DNA from: DATLFI01 sp035524895
GTDB taxonomy: Bacteria; Acidobacteriota; Thermoanaerobaculia; Multivoradales; Multivoraceae
DNA length: 48,629 nt
Assembly (NCBI GenBank): GCA_035524895.1
Contig: DATLFI010000327.1
Coordinates: forward strand, 1 to 48,629
Direction: 5' to 3'
The position numbers and the translations under genes were made by a program. The notes below the pieces were generated by a model. The model saw only the letters and a program-made list of their open reading frames with translations, was not told the origin of the DNA and searched no databases. Position 1 is the first letter of the stretch. Every line of letters starts with the position of its first letter. Shown piece by piece: positions 17,940-25,845 of this stretch.

Positions 17940-18899
17940 ATGAAGACACGAGTCCTGAACCAGAGCGAGGTGCGTTCGCTGCTCTCCATGGAGGAGGCGG
18001 TGCCGGCCGTGGAGGCGGCGTTCGCCGCGCACGGTCGCGGCGAGACCCAGATGCCGGTCAAGGTCTACCTCGACCTGCCCCGCTACGACGGCGACTTCCG
18101 CGCCATGCCGGCGTACTTCGACGGCTCGGCCGGCGTGAAGTGGGTCAACGCGCACCCGCACAACCCGGAGCGCTTCGGCCTGCCGACCGTGATCGGCACC
18201 TACATCCTCAGCGACCCCGCGTCGGCGCGGGCGCTCGCCATCCTCGACGCCACCTACCTCACCGCGGCACGCACCGGCGCCGCGGCGGCGGTCGCCGCGA
18301 AGCATCTCGCGCGCCCACGACCGCGCACCATCGGCTTCGTCGGCTGCGGCGTGCAGGCGCGCACCATGCTCGCGGCGCTGCGCACGCTCTACGAGGGCTT
18401 CGAGGTGGTGGCCACCGATCGCGTCGCAGCCGCCGCCGAGCGCTTCGCCGCCGAGGTCGGCGGTCGCGCGGCTTCGATCGAGGAGGCCGCGGGCTGCGAC
18501 ATCGTGTGCACCGCTACGCCGAGCCGTGTGCCGGTCGTGCGCCGCGACTGGATCCGGGCTGGCACCCACGTCAACGCGATGGGCGCCGATGCCCACGGCA
18601 AGCAGGAGCTCGAAGCGGCGATCCTGCTCGATGCCAGGGTGATCGTCGACGACTGGGAGCAAGCCGGGGAGAGCGGGGAGGTCAACGTGCCGCTCGAGCA
18701 GGGAGTCTTCGAGGCCGACCACATCCAGGCCACCCTCGGCGCGATCTGCGCCGGCCTCAGGCCCGGCCGCGTGAGCGACGAAGAGATCACCGTGTTCGAC
18801 TCGACCGGGCTCGCGGTGCAGGACGTCGCGATCGCGCGGCTGGTCTACCGGCGCGCCGAGGAGTTGGGCGTCGGCCTCGAGGTCGATCTCCTGGCATGA
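17940..18899 (+). CDS. Ornithine cyclodeaminase/mu-crystallin family (alanine dehydrogenase-like)
   Basis: A 319-aa NAD(P)-dependent enzyme of the OCD/AlaDH family. The substrate-binding stretch GVKWVNAHP (Lys67) and the Rossmann motif IGFVGCGVQA (residues 131-140) are present, followed by the family signature NAMGADAHGKQEL and DDWEQAGESGEVNVPL. The family deaminates L-ornithine or interconverts alanine and pyruvate; sequence alone does not decide which, though the motifs look like the archaeal-type alanine dehydrogenase group. GGGAG sits 6 bases upstream of the ATG. Its TGA overlaps the start of nth (ATGA). Confidence 0.87.
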   Translation: MKTRVLNQSEVRSLLSMEEAVPAVEAAFAAHGRGETQMPVKVYLDLPRYDGDFRAMPAYFDGSAGVKWVNAHPHNPERFGLPTVIGTYILSDPASARALAILDATYLTAARTGAAAAVAAKHLARPRPRTIGFVGCGVQARTMLAALRTLYEGFEVVATDRVAAAAERFAAEVGGRAASIEEAAGCDIVCTATPSRVPVVRRDWIRAGTHVNAMGADAHGKQELEAAILLDARVIVDDWEQAGESGEVNVPLEQGVFEADHIQATLGAICAGLRPGRVSDEEITVFDSTGLAVQDVAIARLVYRRAEELGVGLEVDLLA

Positions 18900-19624
18900 G
18901 CCGCGCGGGCGGCGGCAGCACGAGCGCGGCGGGCCGAGGCATCAGCGCGCCACGCGGCGTGCCGCTGGTGACCAGCCGCCGTCTGGCGACGATGCTGCGA
19001 CGCATCCGCCGCTCGCTGCACGGCACGACCCCGCCGGTGGTGACACTGATCGCCGAGACCGAGCGCGATCCCTTCAAGGTGCTGATCTCGACTATCCTCT
19101 CGGCGCGCACCAAGGACGACGCCACCGCCGCGGCCTCGTCGCGGCTCTTTGGCGCCGCGCCCGATGCGGCGAGACTCGCCGCGCTGCCGATCGATCGGGT
19201 CGAGACGCTGATCTTCCCGGTCGGCTTCTACCGCACCAAGGCGAGGAGCGTGGTCGCGACCGCGCAGCAGCTCCTCGAGCGCTTCGACGGTCGCGTCCCC
19301 GACACCATCGACGAGCTCGTCACCCTTCCCGGCGTCGGCCGCAAGACCGCCAACCTCGTCCTCACCGAGGGCTTCCGCAAACCCGCCATCTGCGTCGACA
19401 CCCACGTCCACCGCATCACCAACCTCTGGGGCTACGTCACGACGCGCACCCCTGCCGACACCGAGGTGGCGCTACGCGCCAAGCTCCCGCGCGGCCAGTG
19501 GCTCGACCTCAACAGGACCCTCGTCTCCTTCGGCCAACAGACCTGCCAGCCCGTCAGCCCCTGGTGCTCCCGCTGCCCCGTCGAAGAATGGTGCCCAAAG
19601 CTGGGCGTTGGGAGAAGTCGGTAG
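18896..19624 (+). CDS. nth: Endonuclease III (DNA glycosylase/AP lyase)
   Basis: Base-excision repair enzyme removing oxidised pyrimidines. Residues 142-160 hold the helix-hairpin-helix LVTLPGVGRKTANLVL with catalytic Lys150; the Gly/Pro-Asp loop gives Asp168 in ICVDTHVHRITN. The [4Fe-4S] motif C-x6-C-x2-C-x5-C is complete (Cys217, 224, 227, 233). Length is 242 aa, including a 30-residue Gly/Ser/Arg-rich N-terminal extension. The start overlaps the upstream stop (ATGA), an odd operon partnership. The stop codon lies inside a 10-bp tandem repeat, so the last residues GRSR are repeat-encoded. Confidence 0.93.
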   Translation: MSRAGGGSTSAAGRGISAPRGVPLVTSRRLATMLRRIRRSLHGTTPPVVTLIAETERDPFKVLISTILSARTKDDATAAASSRLFGAAPDAARLAALPIDRVETLIFPVGFYRTKARSVVATAQQLLERFDGRVPDTIDELVTLPGVGRKTANLVLTEGFRKPAICVDTHVHRITNLWGYVTTRTPADTEVALRAKLPRGQWLDLNRTLVSFGQQTCQPVSPWCSRCPVEEWCPKLGVGRSR

Positions 19625-19650
19625 AAGTCGGTAGAAGTCGGTAGAAGTCG
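19611..19650 (+). repeat. 10-bp tandem repeat overlapping the nth stop codon
   Basis: Four consecutive 10-mers, GGAGAAGTCG then three GTAGAAGTCG. The first in-frame TAG of the array is the nth stop codon. Because the unit is not a multiple of 3, gain or loss of units would not move the first stop unless the first unit changes. Confidence 0.85.
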
Positions 19651-19668
19651 ATGAGGCCCGCAGTCTCG

Positions 19669-22224
19669 CTATCTGGCTCCCCGCGAGGACGCAGCTCCCG
19701 GCCTCGGCCCCACCACCCCCTCTTGCCGCAGCTCCTCGATCTCTTTCTCACCCAGCCCCAGCAGCTCGCCCAGCACGACATCGCTGTGCTCTCCGAGCCG
19801 CGGCGCGACGGTCATGGGGAGCGGCTCCGTGCCGAAGCGGAACGGCGCGCCGACCAGCTCGAGCGGGCCCAGCTCGGGGTGGTCGACGGTGGCGAAGGCG
19901 CCGCGCTCGCGCAGGTGGCGATCGGCGTAGAGGTCGCGACCGTCGCGGGAGGGCGCAACTACGACCCCCGCGGCGACCAGCTCCGCCACGATCACGTCGC
20001 GGTCGCGCGTGTGGGTCCAAGCCTCGACGATCGCGTCGAGCTCGATCTCGTGCTGCTTGCGCGCGGCGCTGGTCGCGAAGCGCGGGTCGCTGGCCAGCTC
20101 GGGTTGCGCGATCGCTGCGGCTAGACCTGCGAACTCATCGTCAGAAGCCACCGAGATCGCGACCCAGCGATCGACGCCCCAGGTGCGGTAGACGCCGTGC
20201 GGCGCGTGCTCGGCGTGCGCGTTGCCGAGCCGCCCGGGAGGCTGACCGGTCATCTGCGCGGCCAAGATAGTGTCGCCCAGCAGCGTGGTCACACCTTCGC
20301 ACTGCGAATAGTCGATGAGTTGACCTTCCCCGGTGTGCGACCGATGGTGGAGCGCGGCGAGGATCGCGGCGGCGAGAGCGGTCGCGTTCATCAGGTCGAC
20401 GTCGCCCAGGCTGTGGCTCGGCGGCTCGTCGGCGTAGCCGGTGAGCCACGCTCCGCCGCCGATCGCGTGGTGGACCATCGCGTAGCCGAGAAAATTGGAG
20501 TGCGGTCCGCCCCGTCCCCGCCCCGAGGACGACGCGACCACCAGATCGGGACGGATCAGCCGCAGGTCGTCGTACCCGAGGCCGATCTTGTCGAGGGCGC
20601 CCGGCCGCATGTTGTCGACCACCACGTCCGACCGCGCTGCGAGCCTGCGCGCCAGGTCGACGCCGCGAGGATCCGCGAGGTCGAGAGTGACGCTGCGCTT
20701 GCTCATGTTCACCGAGTTGAATGCCATGCCCTGCGCGCTCGGCACCGGGACCGGTTCGGGCTCCGGCAGCGGCCACACCACCGTGCGGCGCATCAGGTCG
20801 GAGCGCTGGTGCCCCTCGACGCGGATCACCTCCGCGCCCAGGCTCGCGAGCAGCAGGCCCGCGTAGGGACCCGCCCAAACCCAGCACAGCTCGAGCACGC
20901 GCAGGCCAGAGAGGGGAAGGGCCGACACCGCGACGGCGGCGCCTCCCTCTCCCCTCTCCCCCTGGGAGAGGGGCAGGGGGTGAGGGCCGGGGTGAGGCGA
21001 GGAGAGGGGCAGGGGGTGAGGGCGCCCCACCTCTTCCTCCACCTCCCGCTGATGCTCGCCGAGCCGCGGCGCCGCGTGAGTGGGCCCAGCCGGCGTCGCG
21101 CCCATCCCGAAGGGCCAACCAACGTAGCGCAGGCGCCCTGCCCGTGCGTGCTCGAGCTCCACGAAGTAGTCGCGCGCCGCGTACTGCGGGCTCGCCAACA
21201 CCTCGGCCGCGTCGAGCACCGGACCGATCGGAATGCCGCGACGGCCCGCGGCCTCGTGCAGCTCGTGCTTGCCCTGCTCGCGCACCCAGGCCTCGATGCG
21301 AGGCGCGATCTCCATCAGGTGGCGCGCGCGGTAGGCGAGCGACAGCCACTGGTCGCCCGCGCACCACTCGGGGTTGTCCATCAGCTCGCGCAGCTTTCCG
21401 AAGTGGTGGTCGTCGGTGGCGTTGAGCACGACCCAGCCGTCGCGCGTGGGCAGACGCCCCATCGCCGGCGGCCGATCGGGCACGCGGTTCCAGGTGGTGC
21501 CCTGGTAGCGCTGGCTCGTGACGTAGGGCGAGATCATCGCCACCAGCGTCTCCTGCAGCGAGACGTCGACCAACCGCCCGCCGCCGCGCTCGTCTCGACC
21601 CAGCAGCGCGGCGAGGGTGGCGACCGCCGCGGCCAGCGCGCCGTGGCCGGCGGCCTGGAATCCGCCCATGCGCACCGGCGCGCGATCGATCGAATCAGCG
21701 CGCGGGGGCAGCAGGTTCGCGAGCCCGCTCGCGTGTTGCAGCGTCAGCTCGTCGGCGGGCTGGTCACGGCGTGGACCGGTGAGCCCGTACGGCGTGATGC
21801 GCGCGAGCACGAGGCGCGGGTGGCGGTCGTGGAGCTCCTCCCAAACGATGCCGCGCGCTTCGAGCCAACCCGGAGCGTGGTCGTCGAGCAGCACGTCGGC
21901 GTCGCGCAGCAGCGACGCGACCAGCTCACGCCCCCTCGCGGCCCCGAGATCGGCGACGACCCCGCGCTTGCTGGTGTTGAGGTGGAGGAAGAGCGCCGAG
22001 GTCTCGGGGTCGCGGTCGGCGGACGCGAACGGCCCGACACGACGCGACGCATCGCCCTGCGGCGGCTCGACCTTGACCACCATCGCGCCCAGGTCGGCGA
22101 AGAGCCTCCCGCACAGCGGTGCCGCGACCCCCTCGCCCAGCTCGACCACGCGCACGCCGGCGAGCGCGCCGGGGCGGGGGGCACTGCCGGCGCCGCTCAC
22201 GCGCGACCCTCCTTGGGCGGCCAT
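19669..22224 (-). CDS. Double-domain CaiB/BaiF (class III) CoA-transferase
   Basis: An 851-aa tandem fusion of two class III CoA-transferase domains, each about 390-400 aa and normally encoded as one chain. Domain 1 (about 20-395) begins LAGVRVVELGEGVAAPLCGR; domain 2 (about 435-830) begins LSGLRVLELCWVWAGPYAGL. Both keep the N-terminal Rossmann half, SKR motif and GxGxxxDxS region. Domain 2 has the family's active-site-type Asp region (GDVDLMNAT, D608), whereas the aligned position in domain 1 reads GGFQAAGHG (Q190). The linker (about residues 400-428) is a translated palindromic repeat with duplicated PHPLPLS. The acyl-CoA substrate is unknown. The ATG overlaps the DUF1295 fragment by 28 bases. 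Confidence 0.88.
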   Translation of the reverse strand: MAAQGGSRVSGAGSAPRPGALAGVRVVELGEGVAAPLCGRLFADLGAMVVKVEPPQGDASRRVGPFASADRDPETSALFLHLNTSKRGVVADLGAARGRELVASLLRDADVLLDDHAPGWLEARGIVWEELHDRHPRLVLARITPYGLTGPRRDQPADELTLQHASGLANLLPPRADSIDRAPVRMGGFQAAGHGALAAAVATLAALLGRDERGGGRLVDVSLQETLVAMISPYVTSQRYQGTTWNRVPDRPPAMGRLPTRDGWVVLNATDDHHFGKLRELMDNPEWCAGDQWLSLAYRARHLMEIAPRIEAWVREQGKHELHEAAGRRGIPIGPVLDAAEVLASPQYAARDYFVELEHARAGRLRYVGWPFGMGATPAGPTHAAPRLGEHQREVEEEVGRPHPLPLSSPHPGPHPLPLSQGERGEGGAAVAVSALPLSGLRVLELCWVWAGPYAGLLLASLGAEVIRVEGHQRSDLMRRTVVWPLPEPEPVPVPSAQGMAFNSVNMSKRSVTLDLADPRGVDLARRLAARSDVVVDNMRPGALDKIGLGYDDLRLIRPDLVVASSSGRGRGGPHSNFLGYAMVHHAIGGGAWLTGYADEPPSHSLGDVDLMNATALAAAILAALHHRSHTGEGQLIDYSQCEGVTTLLGDTILAAQMTGQPPGRLGNAHAEHAPHGVYRTWGVDRWVAISVASDDEFAGLAAAIAQPELASDPRFATSAARKQHEIELDAIVEAWTHTRDRDVIVAELVAAGVVVAPSRDGRDLYADRHLRERGAFATVDHPELGPLELVGAPFRFGTEPLPMTVAPRLGEHSDVVLGELLGLGEKEIEELRQEGVVGPRPGAASSRGAR
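20946..21022. repeat. CCCTCTCCC/GGGAGAGGG interspersed palindromic repeat, inside a CDS
   Basis: Palindrome CCCCTCTCCC-CCT-GGGAGAGGGG at 20951-20973, then GCAGGGGGTGAGGG, and a second copy of the 22-bp 3' part (20965-20986 repeated at 21001-21022, offset 36 bp and thus in frame). It has the same core as the intergenic copies at 34193 and 48564, but here it lies within the CoA-transferase gene and is read as the Pro/His/Ser-rich inter-domain linker. Confidence 0.85.
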
Positions 22225-22412
22225 GGGAAGAAAGCGTTGGTGCGCCGGCAGTACTCCTCGTAGCCGGGGCGGCTCTTGCGGAGCTGCCGCTCGAGCATCG
22301 GCACGCCCGACACGCGCGTCAAGAGGAACGTCACCACCAGCGGGCTGATGACCGCGAGGAGACCCAGGCGGGCGATCACGCTCGCCGCGCAGAGCGCCGT
22401 CAGGGAGAGCAT
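22197..22412 (-). pseudogene. C-terminal fragment of a DUF1295 (steroid 5-alpha-reductase/ICMT-like) membrane protein
   Basis: A 71-codon open frame: LAVISPLVVTFLLTRVSGVP, then PGYEEYCRRTNAFFPWPP. This matches the last transmembrane helix and C-terminal signature of DUF1295 membrane enzymes, which are normally about 250-300 aa. Upstream sequence is occupied by the acyltransferase gene, so the N-terminal three quarters are missing. It overlaps the acyltransferase end by 13 bases and the CoA-transferase start by 28 bases. It is either a relic or a retained mini-protein; the absence of stops and the tight overlaps leave both open. Confidence 0.65.
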
Positions 22413-23476
22413 GCGTGCTCTTTCACGAACTCCTCTACCTTTTCCCACTCGCCGTACAACCAGGCGACGCGCTCGTCCAGCGCATGCGGTATCTCTGCGA
22501 AGGGGACTCGCCAGAAGCGAATGTACACCGTGCGCCCGATGATCTGGCCGCGCAGCAGCTCGCCCAGCGTGGTGCCGCCCTCGAAGCCGGCGTGGGCGCA
22601 GAACAGCGCGTTGGCCGGCGTCGCGCTGCGCGCGTTGGTCTCGAGCAGCGCCAGCGGACCACCGAGACGCGGCGGCAGCACGTGGCACAGGCGCCGAGCG
22701 CGTTCGAGCTCGACCACGGCGCCGCGCTCCTCGAGCGTCGCGAGCAGCCGCTCGCGCTTCTCGGGGGTGAAGCGGGTGCCCTCGGGGTAGATCAGCACGC
22801 CCTCGTCGCGGCCGAGTCCTTCGGCGAGCTTCGCCACCGCCGCCACCTCTTCCTCCGGGCGGTCGGAGCCGCGACGCGCGAAGCGGTTGGGCAGCCGGTT
22901 GCCGACGATGTCGAAGCACGGGTCGAGGAGCAGCCTACGTTTGAGCACGTAACGCAGTCGAAAGCCGTGGCCCGACTGGAGCAGGATGCCCGCGAGCACC
23001 GAATCGGCGATGCTGGCGTGGCGGATGAAGAACAGGATCGGGCCGCCGGGCACCGCGTCCTCGCCCTCCAATCGCAGGCGGATGCCGTAGAGACGCAGAC
23101 CCGAGCCGCCGAGCGCCGAGATCCACTTCTCCTGCAGGAGGTAATTGCCGTCGAGGTAGCGCGCCCAGCGCCGCGCGCCGTTCGCGCCGCCGAAACCCCG
23201 CCACGCGCCGTGGCGCAGCCAGAGCCATCCCGCGACGACGAGGCCAGCGGTCTCGGCGAAGAGGTACGCCAGCAGGAACAGGAAGACGCGGCTCCACTCC
23301 CATCGCACTGCGACAGGTCGCCGGCGCAGCGCCTGCAGCACGTCGATGGCGCCGGTCACGAGTAGCAGGATCGGAGCGGCCACGCCCAGCACGACCGCCC
23401 CGAGCACGTGGATGCTCACGGTGAGCAAACGGCGCGTCACCACCGCCAGCCAGGCGTCGGAGAGCAGCCAGCTCAT
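22400..23476 (-). CDS. Lysophospholipid (1-acylglycerol-3-phosphate) acyltransferase family protein
   Basis: A 358-aa membrane protein of the PlsC/LPLAT superfamily. Two or three N-terminal hydrophobic segments (about residues 20-90) are followed by the acyltransferase core: the HX4D motif in FFIRHASIADS and the substrate motif IYPEGTRF. It would acylate lysophosphatidate or a related lysolipid at the inner membrane. The N-terminal membrane region is longer than in E. coli PlsC. Its ATG overlaps the ligase stop (ATGA), so it is translated with the DNA ligase although the functions are unrelated. Confidence 0.85.
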   Translation of the reverse strand: MSWLLSDAWLAVVTRRLLTVSIHVLGAVVLGVAAPILLLVTGAIDVLQALRRRPVAVRWEWSRVFLFLLAYLFAETAGLVVAGWLWLRHGAWRGFGGANGARRWARYLDGNYLLQEKWISALGGSGLRLYGIRLRLEGEDAVPGGPILFFIRHASIADSVLAGILLQSGHGFRLRYVLKRRLLLDPCFDIVGNRLPNRFARRGSDRPEEEVAAVAKLAEGLGRDEGVLIYPEGTRFTPEKRERLLATLEERGAVVELERARRLCHVLPPRLGGPLALLETNARSATPANALFCAHAGFEGGTTLGELLRGQIIGRTVYIRFWRVPFAEIPHALDERVAWLYGEWEKVEEFVKEHACSP

Positions 23477-25086
23477 GCGTCGTCAGACTCTTCCTGCCGC
23501 TGGGTCGGCCGTTGGGTCACCGGACCGACGTCCCGCTCCGCGTCGAACAGCCGCCGCACTTCGGCGACCGTGCTGGCGTGCGCCGCCTCCTTGTCCGGCC
23601 GATAGCCCTTCACGCGCGCGAACCGTAGCGCCATGCGCGACGGGTACTGCGGGCTCTCCTGGATGTTGTTGCACGCGATCTCGACCACGAGCTCCGGTCG
23701 CACCCACACCACGTGACCCTCGCGACGCGTCTCGAGCTCGAGCATGCGACCGGTCTGCCAGCGCAGCACCTCGTCGGTCAGGCCCTTGAAGGTCTTGCCG
23801 AGCATCACGAAGCCCCCGACTGGGCCGAAGTCGCCAGCCGGGTCGCGGGCCCCCAGGTGCAGGTTCGACAGGAAGCCGCGCCGCCTGCCGCTACCCCACT
23901 CGGCCGCCAGCACGACCAGGTCGAGGGTGTGCGCCGACTTCACCTTGAGCCACGCGTAGCCGCGGCTGCCTGCCTCGTAGGTGGACTCGAGGTCCTTCCA
24001 CATCAATCCTTCGTGGCCCGCCGCGAGCGCGCGGCGCAGGAACGCATCCGCCTGCGACAGCTCGGACAGCGCCTCGCGCTCGATCTCGTTCTCGGGCGGG
24101 AGCAGCGCGTCCAAGGCCTGCCAGCGCGCGCGCAACGGTGCGTCGACCAGCTCGCTGCCGTCGACCAGCAGGCAATCGAAGAAGCGGACCTGGAGGGGCA
24201 GCTCGCGGCGCAGCGCGTCGACGTCGAGGCGCCGGCCGAAGCGCCGCATGGTGACTTGGAACGGCAGCGGTGCTCCGTCGCGGTGCGCGTAGCACTCGCC
24301 GTCGAGGATGGTCTCGCGACCCGGCAGCCTGGTCGCGAGCTCGGTGATCTCGGGCACCGACGCGGTCACGTCCCTGAGGCTGCGCGAGTACACCCGCACC
24401 TCGCCGTCCTGTCGGTGCACCTGAACTCGCGCCCCGTCGATCTTGAGCTCCACCGCGGCGCGCGGCGCCGGGATCCGCCCCCACGCCTCGTCGAGGTCGG
24501 CCGCCGGCTGCGCGAGCATCGGCTGTAGCGGGCGGAACAGCGCGACGCGGAACGCATCGAGCGCGGTGTCGTCCCCGACGAGCACCGCCCGCGCGACGGC
24601 CTGCAGGTCTCCCGAGAGCATCAGCGCCCGCCGCACCAGCGCGGGATCGCGGCCGCCGGCACGCGCCAGCGCTTCGACCATCACGCCCGCGAGCGCGCCC
24701 TGGCGGAGCTCCCCGAGAAGCAGCCGCGCTGTGAAGTCGCGCTCGGGCGCCGTCGCGCGCGCCAGCAGCGACTCGAGCAGCTCTTGCCGCCGCCGCCCCG
24801 AGCCGGTGCCTGCTGTGCCCCGGACCTCGGCGACGACACGCAGCAGCTCGGTCACCTCGAGCGTCGCCGTCGAGTGCGGCGCGGTCGACTCCAACGCGTC
24901 GACCAGGGAGCGCGGCCCGATTCCGATCCGCCCGCCCGGCAGCTCGCCCGACAGCAGCACCGTCGCCTGCTGCGCCACCTCGACGGGCGCCGCTGCCAGC
25001 AGCTCGGCCAGCGTCGAGATCTTTTCCGATCGCGCGGCGGTTGCCGCGACGCGCGCCGCGACTGCGGCGAGGTCCTCGAGCTTCAT
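23473..25086 (-). CDS. lig: ATP-dependent DNA ligase (archaeal/LigB type)
   Basis: A 537-aa ligase joining nicks with ATP. The N-terminal DNA-binding domain (about 1-190) is followed by the adenylation domain with motif I ELKIDGARVQ (nucleophile Lys215), motif III-like FFDCLLVDG, motif IV EGLMWKD and motif V LKVKSAHTLDLVV. The OB-fold domain ends near RVKGYRPDKEAA. Length and domain order fit the archaeal/actinobacterial LigB group rather than the NAD-dependent LigA, so it is likely an accessory repair ligase. It lies in a minus-strand run with a TerB-like protein and a helicase. Confidence 0.92.
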   Translation of the reverse strand: MKLEDLAAVAARVAATAARSEKISTLAELLAAAPVEVAQQATVLLSGELPGGRIGIGPRSLVDALESTAPHSTATLEVTELLRVVAEVRGTAGTGSGRRRQELLESLLARATAPERDFTARLLLGELRQGALAGVMVEALARAGGRDPALVRRALMLSGDLQAVARAVLVGDDTALDAFRVALFRPLQPMLAQPAADLDEAWGRIPAPRAAVELKIDGARVQVHRQDGEVRVYSRSLRDVTASVPEITELATRLPGRETILDGECYAHRDGAPLPFQVTMRRFGRRLDVDALRRELPLQVRFFDCLLVDGSELVDAPLRARWQALDALLPPENEIEREALSELSQADAFLRRALAAGHEGLMWKDLESTYEAGSRGYAWLKVKSAHTLDLVVLAAEWGSGRRRGFLSNLHLGARDPAGDFGPVGGFVMLGKTFKGLTDEVLRWQTGRMLELETRREGHVVWVRPELVVEIACNNIQESPQYPSRMALRFARVKGYRPDKEAAHASTVAEVRRLFDAERDVGPVTQRPTQRQEESDDA

Positions 25087-25136
25087 GGGCGGTGATCGGG
25101 GGGTGCCACGGGGGGCACGGCACCCATGGACGACTG

Positions 25137-25700
25137 CTATGCGAACGCGTGATCGAGCTCGTACAGCTTGTCGCGCTCCTTGCCCGAGATCGCGGCAGCG
25201 CCGAGCAGCCCCCCCGCCGCGGCTGCCACCCGCTCCGCGCGACCCAGCACGTCGTCGCGCAAGGCGCGACGGGCATCCGGCGCCAGCTCCGAAGACAGCG
25301 AGCGCACGAACTGCTTCCAGGCCTCCAGGAGAGCCGGGTCCGGCCGCTGCTCGAGCCAACTGTCGAGCAGGTCGGCGGCGCTGCTACCGGCCTCGACGCC
25401 TGACTCGGCGGCTGCCTTCAGCACCGCCTGGCGCTCCTTGGGGTGGACGTCGCCGTCCGCCCACGCCACCTCGATCAGAGGCACCAGCGAGAGAGCGGCG
25501 ATCGTGTCGGCGCCCAGGCCGAGATCGACCAGTCGCGCCAGCAGCTCGGGGTCTTCGATCCCCGACGCCTGCTGCACCGCGCTGGTGCGCTCCTCACGCT
25601 CCTTCTGGGTGCGCAGCCGCTCCACCAAGGCCCGGTTCTGTTTGGCGAAGAACGCCTCCTCGAGGGAGCGCTTGCGATCTTCGAGGAACTCTTGCGACAT
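25137..25700 (-). CDS. TerB-like hypothetical protein
   Basis: A 187-aa acidic cytosolic protein. The N-terminus is a charged helix (EDRKRSLEEAFFAKQNRALV); residues about 60-95 match the TerB/DUF533-type helix pair LSLVPLIEVAWADGDVHPKE; a Gly/Ala-rich helix near the end (AAAGGLLGAAAISGKER) may touch membrane. ATG at 25700 is preferred over 25712 because GGAG lies 7 bases ahead. The specific function is unknown; TerB domains occur in tellurite-resistance and stress complexes. Confidence 0.7.
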   Translation of the reverse strand: MSQEFLEDRKRSLEEAFFAKQNRALVERLRTQKEREERTSAVQQASGIEDPELLARLVDLGLGADTIAALSLVPLIEVAWADGDVHPKERQAVLKAAAESGVEAGSSAADLLDSWLEQRPDPALLEAWKQFVRSLSSELAPDARRALRDDVLGRAERVAAAAGGLLGAAAISGKERDKLYELDHAFA

Positions 25701-25845
25701 CCGAGGCTCCATATGGGGCTAGGGGGTGGATGGATGTAGGGCCCGGAGGAAGATCCTACCTGGTCGGGCACTCTGGAGGGTCTCTCGCGCCGCTGGCTGG
25801 GCAGCTCAGCCGGGTGCCACGGGTCGTGGGGAGCCCCGGAGCTGG

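Noticed and set aside
20951..21022. Possible CRISPR-like direct repeats
   Set aside because: Only two copies of a 22-bp unit with a 14-bp gap, and part of a known-style palindromic repeat; no cas genes.
20197..22263. 688-codon open frame opposite the CoA-transferase
   Set aside because: Antisense shadow; the minus strand carries clear CaiB/BaiF motifs.
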